In this document: in pieces, positions 1-11,119 of the stretch
Numbering within the stretch: the stretch's first letter is position 1
How the letters are laid out: the number at the start of each line of letters is the position of its first letter
Assembly: GCF_042453785.1 (NCBI RefSeq)
Contig: NC_091661.1
Span: 25,473,501 to 25,537,500 of the forward strand
Origin: Malus domestica
Taxonomy: Eukaryota > Streptophyta > Magnoliopsida > Rosales > Rosaceae
Reading direction: 5' to 3'
Length of the DNA stretch: 64,000 nucleotides
Position numbers and translations under genes: made by a program
Notes under the pieces: model-generated
The model's input: the letters and a program-made list of their open reading frames with translations, nothing else
Told to the model about the DNA's origin: nothing
Databases searched by the model: none

Positions 1-579
1 ATAAGGTATCAAGAAGTTTTCCTACCGACAAAAGATTGCACTTAAGATCAGGAACAAGTAAAGCACAGACCAATGATAAGGTTGGAGTCAGAGAGATAGT
101 GCCTTCACCCTTCACAGGGGAATGTGCTCCATTTGCATTAGTAACATACGGATCACGAACATAGTCACATAACTCATCAAACACTATAGGGTCACTAGTC
201 ACATGATCAGTGGCCCAAGTATCTATTATCCATTTATTTGTTCCACCAAGATGCATAATAACACTATGATTATATTGAACCATTGAACAAAAATCACGAA
301 CAATAAAGGCACAAAAGATACGTAGTGGAATGAAAACAATTTACCAGATACTGTAGCAGAGCACTGTTCATGGCACTGTAACAGAGCACTGTTTTTACAG
401 CACTGTAGAGGACCACTGTTCACAAAGCAGACCATTGTTCACGCACTGTATTGTAGCGCCACTATTCACTTTTTATTTTTTTTTATTTTTTATTTTTTTA
501 TACGAAGGAAATCACGAAAAATGTGGGCACAAAATTAAAGCACACAGGTCACCAAGAGCGAACTTCTCTGATGCCATAT
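1..579 (-). pseudogene. Ty1/copia retrotransposon, gag-pol fragment (protease region)
   Basis: On the minus strand, about 1-283 translates into a copia pre-protease and protease segment with the recognisable stretches WIIDTWATDHVT and CNLLSVGKLL. The family active site is D-T/S-G; here it reads D-T-W, so the protease should be dead. Going upstream on the minus strand there is no gag frame. Positions 345-475 instead hold loose repeats of CACTGT and GAGCACTGTTCA. A primer-binding-like site, TGGCATCAGAG (566-576; usual form TGGTATCAGAG), abuts the LTR. The element therefore runs off the left edge of the window and has lost gag. The copia identity rests on the DT-ATDH and CNLLSVG signatures. Confidence 0.75.
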
Positions 580-784
580 TGAACTAAACATGGTAAATAC
601 CAATATTAAACTAAACATGGTAAATACCAAAAATATATATGACAATATTTGGGAATTTCTTATATATTCATTAATCTCCAAAGTGGAGTATATATAGGAG
701 TAACAATTGGTATTACATATGTATTTCACCAATGTGGGACAATAAACTACTATTTACACTCTAACTAATATATAACTCGCAACA
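580..784 (-). repeat. 5' LTR of the copia fragment
   Basis: On the minus strand this roughly 205-bp segment starts TGTTGCGAG and ends in TTCA just before the primer-binding-like site. It contains a TATA-like CTATATATACT near 690 and a repeated ACCATGTTTAGTT motif. Short LTRs of this size are common in copia elements. The partner LTR lies outside the window, so its boundaries cannot be checked against a second copy. Confidence 0.6.
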
Positions 785-890
785 AATACACGGGCCGTTG
801 GATTTTGATCCAATGACTACAAACAGGGGGCCCTCTGAAAGTTATAATAATTGTAGTCGTTAGATCAAAATCCAACAACCCGTGTATTTA
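784..890. mobile_element. Small palindromic MITE
   Basis: The left arm beginning AAATACACGGG is repeated inverted at the right end (CCCGTGTATTT). About 40 nt of further complementarity (GGATTTTGATC and GACTACAA blocks) is separated by a roughly 25-nt loop. It abuts the copia LTR directly. No convincing target duplication was seen, so the superfamily is unknown. Confidence 0.6.
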
Positions 891-2478
891 GGTCAGGAGG
901 CTCTGTCTCCTTTGCTCAGGAGGGGATCCAAATCCTCATTTATAAACGACTTATGATTATTAGTGCAATAAACAACTGCCAAATGACGTCCAAACAAGAT
1001 GCCAAATCCAGCAGCCAAAAGCTTAAGCAGCATGTTGGACTAAAATACTTGTTAATGTTGCTACAAAATGTCATATGGTCATGTTTGTCATTGTCACTAA
1101 ATTACACACTGATAAGTACCAAGTGTTAAGTTTTATGAATCTTTAAAGGTAACACTGGAGGAGATTGAGTCTTAAGGATGAGATTTTGATTGGCAAAGAT
1201 GGGTTACATAACCCATGTGTGTGGTTGGATTACATAACCTATCGCATTTTCTCTTATTTCGGATTTGTAGCCAATCCAGTTTAGGATACAATTTTTCTCA
1301 CCAAACATTGGCTGGTTTACAAGTCCAATTTAATTGAAAATAACTCATCACATCTTGTCCACCAAACAAGGCCTAAGATAATTCATCACTAGCACCATTG
1401 TAAGCTAAGTAACCGATGTACTGGATGAGGGCATGAGGCCCAGGGCCCATTACCTTTCCAGTTCTTTGGTATCTCTGTCCTTAATTAATGAATTATGAGG
1501 GCACGGTCAAACAATTATTAATTGGCACTGAATGGCATGCTAAATTTGTCGTCTTATTCATCAATTTCTTTTTTAATAAGGTTTAAAATTGACAAGGGAC
1601 ATGTTTATCAATGCATGCACTAACACGTATCCGCATATCTTGATTGTACGTATATGATCCACGGACGGAAACCGATAATTATTTTTTTTAAGAAACTTAT
1701 TTAAAAGAAAATACTTGGAAAAAAGTTGTAATTGTCATTTTAAGAATGTTTTAAAGACCGTCAAATCTTATCTCGCCTACAAAGCCCCTATTTATCTTAG
1801 CCGAACAGGGTGAGAATTGTCAATCGTTGTGCGGAAAAACAAAAATTATAATACCCAGTCCCAATCGCCATCTCTTTCTGGTAAGTCAATTGAAATCTGA
1901 ATATCATGTTTCGTTTTAGGAGGGTGTATTCAATTAAGAATTTAAATTATTGTAAAAGATTTTGCAAGTAGATACGTATTCAATCAAGATCTTAAATGAA
2001 TTCATAGAAGTTCATGCGTATTCAAGCAAGATCTTCAAAGAGTTTATAAAACTTCATAAAAATCTGAGTGGCTGACACTGATTAGTCTGATTATGTACTG
2101 CGATATAAGCCTTGCATAGAAAAGGCCTCCGTCAATTTTTTTGTAACTTAATTTGATTTTTTTATATGTTGCTTTGTATCTCTAATTCTTGTGATTTTTG
2201 TTTTTCACATTTGATTTGTATCCCTTATACTCTCACATTCACATAGCAGTAGAATTTGTGACTGGTAGAACATGATATCAATCTTGATAAGTTAATTTAT
2301 TGTGTATTTATATATATATATAAATTTTTTGGCGTGTAGTACAAAATACGTTCTAATAATTTAATTTATTTATTTGCAGACAAGGGTCTAATTTAATTTT
2401 ATTTTCAGCTTGGTTTTTCTCTGTCATTTTTGTTCTATGCCTTGTATTAGGTCTTTAATTTTTCTATACAGCTTGACC
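891..2478. other. Upstream region of the C2 gene, with a putative 5'UTR intron
   Basis: From about 1140 onward this matches 4098-5052, upstream of the second C2 copy, and is part of the tandem duplication. The bases at 1143-1160 (TTTAAAGGTAAC) match the broken end of the C2 stump at 4098, so the duplication joint probably lies here. A strong splice donor, CTG|GTAAGT, sits at 1881 and acceptors lie at 2379 (TTTGCAG) and 2471 (CTATACAG), which suggests an intron in the 5' leader. No other gene was seen. Confidence 0.5.
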
Positions 2479-3012
2479 ATGGCAAGGATGATGAACAATG
2501 ATATAGATAACTACAACAGAGCTCTGAAGAAGAAAAGGATGACAAACATCGATGATGGACAAGAAAAATACTCATGCTTGGACCAAAAAGTCGTCCTGAG
2601 TGTTGACATCTACCATGCCGAAGGCCTCGACGGCCCTAATTATAGTACAATATGTTGTACTAATAGGGTTTATCAATTTGTATTATGGGTTGAACCTGGC
2701 AAAGAGTACGAGTCAAAATTTGTCTACGGGTCGCCAAACCCTAAATGGAATCGACAAGTGAATTTCCAGCTCAGCGCCAGTCTTTTGGAATGGGGATCTC
2801 TACACGTGGAGATCTTGAAGAAAGATGACTCCGAGCCAGGGACCTCCAATGGGATATCCGGTGTGAGTAGGACTAGAATCCCATTGCCGAAGATCAACCA
2901 GAAAAAGGAAGGCAAGTTTGGATTGACAAAAAGCGAAGGGCATGTATTGAAAGCCGAAGGACACATTTTTTTGTCGATGAAACTTGGTCAATATATAAGC
3001 TTAGATGAGTAA
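2479..3012 (+). CDS. Small C2-domain protein (SRC2-like), intact copy
   Basis: This gene encodes 177 residues in one coding exon. The basic, lysine-rich N-terminus (about 1-38) is followed by a single C2-type beta-sandwich (about 39-170). The recognisable pieces are VVLSVDIYHAEGL at the start, the NPKWN motif in the middle and GHIFLSMKL at the end. C2 domains bind membranes, often through calcium. This one lacks a clear set of calcium-coordinating aspartates and has no transmembrane segment. The chosen ATG lies in a good context (gaccATGGca). An in-frame ATG at 2437 would add 14 residues if the 2379 acceptor is used. A decayed tandem copy lies 2.6 kb downstream. The function is unknown; the nearest named group is the plant SRC2/BAP-like C2 proteins. 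Confidence 0.7.
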   Translation: MARMMNNDIDNYNRALKKKRMTNIDDGQEKYSCLDQKVVLSVDIYHAEGLDGPNYSTICCTNRVYQFVLWVEPGKEYESKFVYGSPNPKWNRQVNFQLSASLLEWGSLHVEILKKDDSEPGTSNGISGVSRTRIPLPKINQKKEGKFGLTKSEGHVLKAEGHIFLSMKLGQYISLDE

Positions 3013-3896
3013 CCTAGTTAGTTAGATAGTTCCTCATGAAATTTGATGAAGGTGACTTCCTTATCTAGATGTACTCGTACAATTTATTTTATCCTAATTC
3101 CAGTTTTGGACTTATTGATACAAAAAAAAAAAAAAAAAAAAAAAACCAAAATTATATGCATATGATGCTTAATTACTTTGAAAAAGCAAATTAAATCTGG
3201 AATTTTCAACTTCCTATTCTATCTAAAGATCTAAAAACATAATAAAGATCGTATACACATCGGAAATGCAAACCCACTTAAAAAGAAAACACAAGAATTA
3301 GAAATAACTAGTAGACGACAAAGGGCATGCAAAATAATTGCGATTATGAATATTTGCGATTATTCATGCACCCAAATAATTTGACATGTAATGATTATAG
3401 ATAATCTTTATCTAAATTATATTGTCATAGTAATAGCTTAATATTTTTTTCCAAAGAAGTTTGGATACGAAAATTTTAATGTAATTACGTACCATTTATA
3501 CTTGAAATTTATATGGAAATGTTTAGGTAAAATTAATATTTGGGCAGCATATATGGAGAATGCCATCATATATAGTAATTAATGACGTAACAAATTTTCC
3601 AAACAAGTTTCAGATAAAATATTCATGCATCATCCAACAAACAAAAATATCCATGCATTTTAGTTTATCCAGTCATGTAATTACCTAATTGCTTGTCAAT
3701 TACCCAATAAGTACAATTTATATTCGATTTTATATATGGAAAATGTTAGGTAAAACATTCTTATTGCCACGTATTTTTCCTAGTTTGTGAGTGTGACATA
3801 GTTGACCAATCAAAGATTGCCATGTATGAGGTGGTCGTTGGCAATGCTTTAAGGTGCGGCCATAGCCCGCATGCCAGACCTAGACGCCACTATTTC

Positions 3897-4113
3897 CTAT
3901 ATATACATGCATCAACTTTCATCTTCGACTCATGCACAAACTCTTTTTATTTTTATTTTTTCATACAGTTTGGCTGCGACAAGGATGAAATCTGCAGAAG
4001 AAGAAGAAGAAGAGCACGACTCATACCGGCAAGCCCTAAAGAGGAAATCTGCAGAAGAAGAAGAAGAAGAGTACGACTCATACCGACACGTAGTTTTAAA
4101 GGTAACATTGTAA
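3897..4113 (+). pseudogene. Truncated stump of a third C2 gene copy
   Basis: A TATA-like CTATATATAC (3897) precedes a region that parallels the C2 gene start. The copy is 'catacagtttggctgcgACAAGG' where the gene has 'tacagcttgaccATGGCAAGG', so the start codon is lost. The frame from 3988 gives MKSAEEEEEEHDSYRQALKR, then a second near-identical 60-bp copy of that block, then HVVLKVTL and a stop. VVLKVTL corresponds to VVLSVDI at the beginning of the C2 fold, so the gene is cut at its first beta strand. The sequence then passes straight into the upstream part of the next duplicate, as expected of an unequal-crossover joint. Confidence 0.55.
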
Positions 4114-5052
4114 GTTGTTGCCATATCCATTAAGATAATTCATCATCGGCACCGTTGTAATCTAATTAACTTATGAATTTGAGAGCACAGTTAAACAATT
4201 ATTAACCGGCACAAAATGACATGATGAATTTGTTGTCTTATTTGTCAATTTCTTTTCTATTAAGGTTTAAAACTGACGAGGATATGTTTATCAATACACG
4301 CACTAACATGTTTTCGCATATCTTGGCCGTTTGTATTTGATCCAATGACGGAAACCAAGTTTTTTTTAAGAAGCTTATTTAAAAGAAAATACTTGGAAAA
4401 AAGTTGTAACTGTCATTTTAAGAATTATTATTTTAAAGACTGTCAAATCTTATCTTAGTTACAAAACACCTATTTATCTTCGCCGAACATTGTGTGGAGA
4501 AACATGGATACACTATTATATCCAGTCCCATCTCTTTTTGGTAAGTCCATTGAAATTTGTATTTCGTGTTTTGTTTTAGGAGGGTGTATTCAATTAAGCG
4601 AAAATAATTGTTAAAGAGTTTACAAATCCATATGTATTTAATCAAGATCTTAAATGAATTCATAGAAGAACATAGGTATTCAATCAAGATTTTAAAAGAG
4701 TTTATAAAACTTCATAAAAATCTGAGCAGCCAACATTAATTATGTACTACGATGTACCTACACAAGAAGTCTTGTACAGAAAAGGCCTCCATCATTCAAT
4801 TTGTAAATTAATTTGATTTTTTTTATGTTGCTTTATATCCCTGATTCTTGTGATTTTTCTTTGTTCATAAGTTAATTTATTTTGTATTTAATTTATTTAT
4901 TTTAATTTTTCTTCGGCGTGTAGTACCAAATACGTTCAAGTAATTTTATTATTTTGCAGATAAGGGTCTAGCTTTCTTTTTGCTTGGTTTTTCTCTGTCA
5001 TTTTTGTTCTATGCCTTGTATTAGGTCTTTAATTTTTCTATACAGCTTGACT

Positions 5053-5592
5053 ATGGCAAGGAGGATGAACAATGATATACATAACTACAACAGAGCTCTG
5101 AAGAAGAAAAGGATGACAAACAAGGATGATGAACAAGAAAAATACTCATACTTGGACCAAAAAGTCGTCCTGAGTGTTGACATCTACCATGCCAAAGGTC
5201 TCGATGGCCCTAATTATAGTACAATATGTTGTACTAATAGGGTCTATCAACTTGTCTTACGGGTGGAACCTAGCAAAGAGTACGAGTTGAATTTTGTCTA
5301 TGGTTGCCAAACCCTAAATGGAATCTACAAGTGAATTTCCAGCTCAACATCAGTCTTTTAGAATGGGGATCTCTACACGTGAAGATCATGAGGAAAGACG
5401 AGTCTGAGCTAGGAACCTCCAATGGGATATCCAGTGTGAGCAGGACTAGAATCCCGTTACCAAAGATGAACCAGAAAAAGAAGGCAAGTTTGGACTGGTA
5501 AAGAGCGAAGGACATGTACTGAAGGCTGAAGGACACTTTTTTTTTTGTTTAGGTCAATGAAACTTGGTCAATATATAAGCTTGGATGAGTAA
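5053..5592 (+). pseudogene. Frameshifted tandem copy of the C2 gene
   Basis: This is about 90% identical to 2479-3012 by eye, starting at the equivalent ATG. Relative to the intact copy it has a 1-nt deletion near 5305 (GGTTGCC for GGGTCGCC), a second 1-nt deletion near 5480 (AAAAAGAAGG for AAAAAGGAAGG) and an insertion in the T-run near 5540. The frame breaks after residue 94 (FVYGCQTLNGIYK, stop) although the C2 coding sequence continues in other frames to the equivalent stop. The leader intron signals are also kept (donor 4541, acceptor about 4960). Confidence 0.8.
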
Positions 5593-5666
5593 TCTAATTA
5601 GTTAGATAATTCCCCATTAAATCCGATGAGGGTGACTTACTTGTCTAGACGTACTCATACAATTTC

Positions 5667-5820
5667 GGGAACTTTAACGAAAAGTTTCTGGTACTGTTCA
5701 CTTTAATGAAAAACCATATTTTTACACTAAAAAGTCAATCATGGTACTATTTATTTTACCATTTATTTTATTATTTTCACTAAAAGTCAAGTCATTTTCA
5801 TTAGTTTCCCTTTTATTTTA
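5667..5820 (+). mobile_element. Short MITE (GGGAACTTTAACG family)
   Basis: The element starts GGGAACTTTAACGAAAA and ends with an inverted relative of that sequence (TTTTCATTAGTTTCCC). It is absent at the equivalent place after the intact C2 gene (about 3080), so it inserted after the duplication. Relatives lie at 17781-17940 and in both arms of the palindrome near 61.4-62.46 kb. Confidence 0.7.
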
Positions 5821-6524
5821 TCTTAATTGCAATTTTGGACTTCTTGATACAAAAAAAAAAAAAAAAAAACTAAAATTATATGCACATGATGCTTAATTAC
5901 TTTGAACAAGCAAATTAAATCTGGAATTTTCAATCTCCTATGATTGGATAGATTCTAAAGATCTAAAAACAGAATTAAGATGCATCTACTCACTCGAAAA
6001 GAAACACACAAGAATTAGAAATAATTAGTAGACGACACATGAGATGCAAAATAGTTGCAATTATGAATATCCACGTTTGTTTATCGTATAAATTTGACAT
6101 GTAATGATTATAGCTTAATATTTTTTCCAAATAAAGTTGAATATGAAATAACTAGTAGACAACAAAAGACATGTTAATATTCACGATTATGAATATTTGC
6201 GGTTACTCACTCAAATAAATTTGACGTTTCATGATTATAGATAACCGTTTATCTAAGTTATATTGTTATAGTAATGTTTAATCAATTTTCCAAAGAAGTT
6301 TCTTTTTTGATCGAATTCCAAAGAAGTTTCAATATGAAATGTTCATGCATTGTGACTTTTTAAGTAACCAATTCCCAATACCTAATTTGTTGTCACCTAG
6401 TAATTACGTACCATTTATACTGAAATTTATATGAAAATGTTTAGGTTAAAGTAATATTTGGGCAGCATATATGGAGAGTGCCATCATGTATAGTAATGAC
6501 GTAATAAATTTTCCAAACAAATTC

Positions 6525-7039
6525 GGTTGATGCACAAAATCAGCGAGGATTTTAGTACAACAGAAAGTGTTAAGTTTGTGATTTTCGCTAGATTGCTCCG
6601 GTCACTAGTGTGGATAAGTATGTAAATGGATAGAGACAGGGAAGCAAACACAAGATGTACGTGGTTCACCCAGATTGGCTACATCCACGGAGTAGAGGAG
6701 TTCTCATTAATTGTGAAGGGTTTACACAAGTACATAGGTTCAAGCTTTCCTTTTGTGAGTACTAGTGAATGATTTAGTACAAATGACATTAGTAAATATT
6801 GTGAGAGCATGATCTCTATTTATAGAAGAGAGTTTCTAATTTCATTCTGACATTAACACGTGTCGTGTTGTGATTGGCTTTTGATGTTGACATGTGTCAC
6901 TCTATGATTGGCTTCTGATGTCGACACGTATCGCGTTATGATTGGCCTTCTGGTTCGAAGGAAACTCTTCTGGGTCCTTGACGGTATAACGTTGACCGGT
7001 GCTCAGTAGTTTCGGGATTGGTCAAGTATGGTACAAACA
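6525..7039 (-). repeat. Left LTR of the fold-back composite
   Basis: On the minus strand it begins TGTTTGTACCATACTTGACC and ends TTTTGTGCATCAACC. A TATA box (CTATAAATAGAG) lies near 6815-6829, which is a normal LTR promoter position. A partial second copy of its upstream part recurs about 505 bp away, ending at 7544. Confidence 0.65.
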
Positions 7040-7930
7040 GTGCTCCCTTAAGTTCCCGAGTGAGGGAAGCTCCTCGGTTGGGGACTTGCAAGATCCAAGC
7101 CATTGAGTAATCACGAAACTTCTAAGTACCGAAGTGTGGTATCATTTTCACTTGTCTTATCTGTCTCATATGTAGATATGACATCTTCTCTGGAAGTACT
7201 TTTCCTCCATCCAGGGGTGGTATCTTTAACCGATGAAGATGCACAAGGTAATGTATCAATTTCACTTGAAGCTTACTTGTAGTTTTGGGCTTGGTCAAGT
7301 GAGAAATAAACCCTATAGTATGAGTCCCCCAAGTCACCGAGTTAGGACATTTACCGAAAGAGGTAATAGATAAGGTAAGCAATCAAACTTCCAAGCAAGC
7401 AACCTGGATCGGAGGTTCCCAAGTCACGACACGTGTCGCGCTGTGATTGGCCTCCTGGTTGGAAGGAAACTCTTCTGGGTCCTTGACGATATAACGTTGA
7501 CCAGTGCTCAATAGTTTCGGGATTGGTCAAGTATGGTACAAACAGTGCTCCCCTAAGTTCCCACTGAGGGAATCTCCTCGGTTGGGGACTTGCAAGATCT
7601 AAGCCATTGAGTAATCATGAAACTTCTAAGTACCGAAGTGTGGTATCATTTTCACTTGCCTTATCTGTCTCATACGTAGATGTGGCATCTTCTATGGAAG
7701 TACTTTTCCTCTATCCGGGGGTGGTATCTTTAACCGATGAAGATGCACAAGGTAATGTATCAATTTCACTTGAAGCTTACTTGTAGTTTCGAGCTTTGTC
7801 AAGTGCGATACAAAACCCTATAGTAGAAGTCCCCCAAGTCACCGAGCTAGAAGATTTACCGAAAGTGGTAACAGATAAGGTAAGCAATCAAACTTCCAAG
7901 CAAGCAACCTAGATCAGAGGTTCGACTTCG
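6909..7930. repeat. Two-copy direct repeat, about 505 bp per unit
   Basis: The segment from the CACGTGTCGCG / GATTGGC block through TGGTACAAACAGTGCTCCC and the following 'tcctcggttggggacttgcaag' block occurs twice, offset by about 505 bp (for example 7039 against 7544). Each unit joins an LTR upstream half to adjacent internal sequence, so the duplication crossed the LTR border. Confidence 0.7.
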
Positions 7931-8507
7931 ACTTCCGGTTAATTGTTCTCCTTCTCCTTGTGTCATAAACAGCAACAAGGATAAAGAGAAGCAAATGGAG
8001 AAGAGATGATATGAGATACTTTTGCTTTTGAAGAAGTAACTTTCCACAGGTTTATTCTTGAACTAGGCTGGAGGGTTTTCTGGTTTCCTCCAGAGTATAA
8101 GGCCGACTCAAGAATTTGAGAGTCAAAACAAGTCCATCAAATCAAGAGTGCATTCGACCTTGATGATATGAGATACTTTTGCTATTGACGAAGTGATAGA
8201 TGAATCGGCACGTGTTTTGTTGCGCTTGTCTCCACATGCTTCCTTGTATCCTTCTCACTTGCCCTATATGTTCCTCAGGCAGATGTGGTATCTTTTCTGG
8301 AAGCATAAGATGTTGAAGATTAGTACTCGAGAGCAATGCCGGGTAAATAATCAGGTAAGAGGTTTCAGGCAGTCAGTTTCTAACTAGAAGCTTGATTCCA
8401 AGTGCTGACTGATTGCTCTCTTTCTCATTGTCTTGCAGGTAAGAACAAGGGCAAAGGAAAAGACAAGGAAAAAGCATGATATGAGATACTCTTGCTTTTG
8501 ACCCTGA

Positions 8508-9915
8508 TGATATGAGATACTATTACTCTGGTGTGGCTAGTTTGCATAGGTATTATTGGGGGGAAGAAAGCTGAGTATTTCGAGAGGCTTCGTTAGGAAT
8601 GCCCTCTCAGATATGAGGAAGGGTTGAGCATCTTTGCAAGTATGCCTGTCCGTGGAGAATGGAGGTCGACATATATAGGAGTCTCCCTAACAACAAGTAG
8701 TAATGTTATTCCTTTACCCTTCTTGGTCGTAGCAATGTAGTGGGAGCTGCAAGCTTCACATGTTTTAACTTTGTCAGAGCACTTTGAAAAAATGGTATGT
8801 GGTATCTGGAAAGCTGATGTTGCGTGTGAAGATTGCATACAAGCTTTATCCAAGGAAATCTGGCTCTCGAAGTTCGGAGAGCGATGCCTCTTCGGTTTTG
8901 GAACAAGCAATCTTGTCGGGGATCTGGCTCTCGAGATTCGGAGAACGGTGCCTCTTCGATTTTTGAGAAAGCAATCCTGTTGGGAGTCTGACTCTTGAGA
9001 TTCGGAGGGCGGTGCCTTTTCGATTTTTAAGCAAGTAATCCTGTTGGGTGTCTGGCTCTCGAGATTCGAAGAGCGGTGCCTCTTTGATTTTTGAGCAAGC
9101 AACCATACTATTGCCCACAAGGATAAAAGAACAGCACAATTGCTTGATAACTAGAAAGTCCCTGTGTGTGTCAACCTCTGTGCTCTGTGGCAAGGCAGAT
9201 TGGCAAAAATGCCCAACCTTTACTCACATTCGAGAAAACATTCCTAACAAGATTGCTTGCTCAAAAATCGAAGAAGCACCACCCTCCGAATCTCGAGAGC
9301 CAGACTCCCAACAAGATTACTTGCTCAAAAATTGAAAAGGCACATCTCTCTGAATCTCGAGAGCCAGACTCCCAACAGGATTACTTGCTAAAAATTTGAA
9401 GAGGCACCGCTCTCCGAATCTCAAGAGCCAGACTCCCAATAGGATTGTTGTCTTAAAAATCGAAGAAGCACCGTTCTCCGAATCTCGAAAGTCAGATCCC
9501 CGACAGGATTGCTTGTTCGAAAACCGAAGAGGCACCGCTCTTCGAACTTCGAGAGCTAGATTTCCTTAGATAAAACTTGTCTGCAATCTTCACACGCAAT
9601 ATCAGCTTTCCAGATACTACATACCACTTTTTTAAAGTGCTTTGACAAATTTAAACACGTGAATCTTGCAGCTCCCACTACATTGCTATGATCGAGAATG
9701 GTAAATGAACAACGTTACCACTCGCTGTTGGGACAATTCCTATATATGTCGACCTTCATCCTCCACAGCCAGACAGACTTGCAAATAAAAAAAAATGCTC
9801 AACTTTTCTTCACATCCGAGAAGGCACTCCCACAAAGTCTCTCGAAATACTCAGCTTCTTTTCCCCTGATAATACCTCTGCAAACAAGCCACATCAAAGC
9901 AAGAGTATCTCAATG
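8508..9915. repeat. Central inverted repeat with roughly 62-bp minisatellite units
   Basis: The left arm (8508 to about 9110) and the right arm (about 9245-9915) are reverse complements over recognisable landmarks. One is GCTGAGTATTTCGAGAGG against CTCTCGAAATACTCAGC. Another is GTCGACATATATAGGA against TCCTATATATGTCGAC. A third is GCAATGTAGTGGGAGCTGCAAG and its complement. Inside each arm, a unit of about 62 bp built around GAGATTCGGAGAGCGGTGCC and GAGCAAGCAATCCTGTTGGG is repeated four to five times. Long frames here (up to 175 codons) arise from the repeat period and have no family features. Confidence 0.7.
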
Positions 9916-10771
9916 TGGATTATATATATATATTCTAATAACTTACATATTTAGGCAATACCTAATATATATTGTTGATTTATGTAACATGTCATTTATC
10001 ACACAACAGAATAAATTATTTATTTATAGAAGGCATATAGTACAATATTTTGTCTTGAAAAACTTTATCAATTTGATTTATTCATCATACGGTTGTACTT
10101 ATACTATCATTTATTGTCAAGAATTATTGAGCAACTAGATCCACTGATCAACATTGTTACTGATTAAAGAAGCCTATTAACTTATAAACTGATGAGCCAC
10201 ATGCTCATGGTGATCTCTTGTCTTACCGGAAACCCACTTGCTCGGACATTCGCTTATTGGGACACCTATATGTCTGGATCCAACTTGATGACCCTACAGA
10301 TAGCCCCAACTCGATGACCCTACGTATGGCCCCGACTCAAGGACCCGACTTGCAGACCCGATACGAGGATCTGATACAGAGACCCAAAATGCGAACCCGA
10401 CAAGCGGACCTGAGTCATGTTGAGAATCAACTCATACTGAGTGCATGTCGACGTAAAGTAAATACTTGCAATGAGGAATACCACGAGCCGAGCCACCTTA
10501 TAGTGATCATAGCCTCTAGCCGAGCCGCCTCGCAACGAGTATTGCCTTCAGCTGAGCAAACACCTCGCCGTGAGCATAGCCTCGCAACGAGCATCGCCTC
10601 CAGCCGAGCAGTCTCGTAACGTGTGATACCTCTAGCCGAGTATTGCTTTATGTTGAGCATTGTCTTGGGTTGAGTACTGGTTCAAGACATCTAACCACTT
10701 CAGCGCGTACATGGATTGGATTTGAAGTTTCCAGCCAAAAGACTCTATTGACTGAAGACTTTGGGGATTAT

Positions 10772-11119
10772 TGTTGGTACCATACATATTTGGGCTCAAC
10801 ATTTGGGCCTCATCACCCAGCCCATAATTATGTAAAAGGAGGAGCCCCTTATTCTATAAAAGGGGACTCATCCCCCTCATAAGGAGGACTCAGTGAACCC
10901 AACAAAAGGCAATACCCTCACAAACTCTCCCAAATTCTCTCTTTCTCTGGGGGACTCCCCCTCACCCTTGTAATCCATACATATAGTCAGAGAAATACAA
11001 TCAATGTGGACGTAGCCCAAACCTTGGGGTGAACCACGATACATCTTGTATTATTTACATTTCTTGCAGATTCACGGTCGGATTTACATGTACCAAGACC
11101 TCCGGTTTTGTGCATCAAC
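10772..11119 (+). repeat. Right LTR of the fold-back composite
   Basis: The roughly 348-bp LTR starts TGTTGGTACCATAC and ends GTGCATCAACA. It carries a TATA box (TATAAAAGGGG, about 10855) and is preceded by a polypurine-like TTTGGGGATTA. The upstream 10.2-10.77 kb is non-coding, with degenerate repeats of GCCTCTAGCCGAG. Confidence 0.65.

Larger units (their letters stand above)
6525..11119. mobile_element. Composite fold-back LTR element
   Basis: The two ends are inverted relative to each other: GGTTGATGCACAAAA at the left and TTTTGTGCATCAACA at the right. The left end is an LTR on the minus strand and the right end an LTR on the plus strand, so both point outward. The centre is a large inverted repeat (about 8508-9915). 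The insertion site is clear because the duplicate flank around 3606 is uninterrupted and its continuation resumes at 11120-11265. I found no gag, protease, reverse transcriptase or integrase frame. No clean target duplication is visible (GGTT on both sides at best), which suits a rearranged or head-to-head joined element. Confidence 0.65.

Noticed and set aside
2410..2478. Hydrophobic N-terminal extension of the C2 protein (VFLCHFCSMPCIRSLIFLYSL)
   Set aside because: It begins at TTG and overlaps probable splice acceptors in the leader; a shorter ATG extension from 2437 remains possible and is noted in the gene entry.
8593..9193. Frames of 115-175 codons in the fold-back composite
   Set aside because: They track the roughly 62-bp minisatellite units, have no family signature and are mirrored in the inverted arm.
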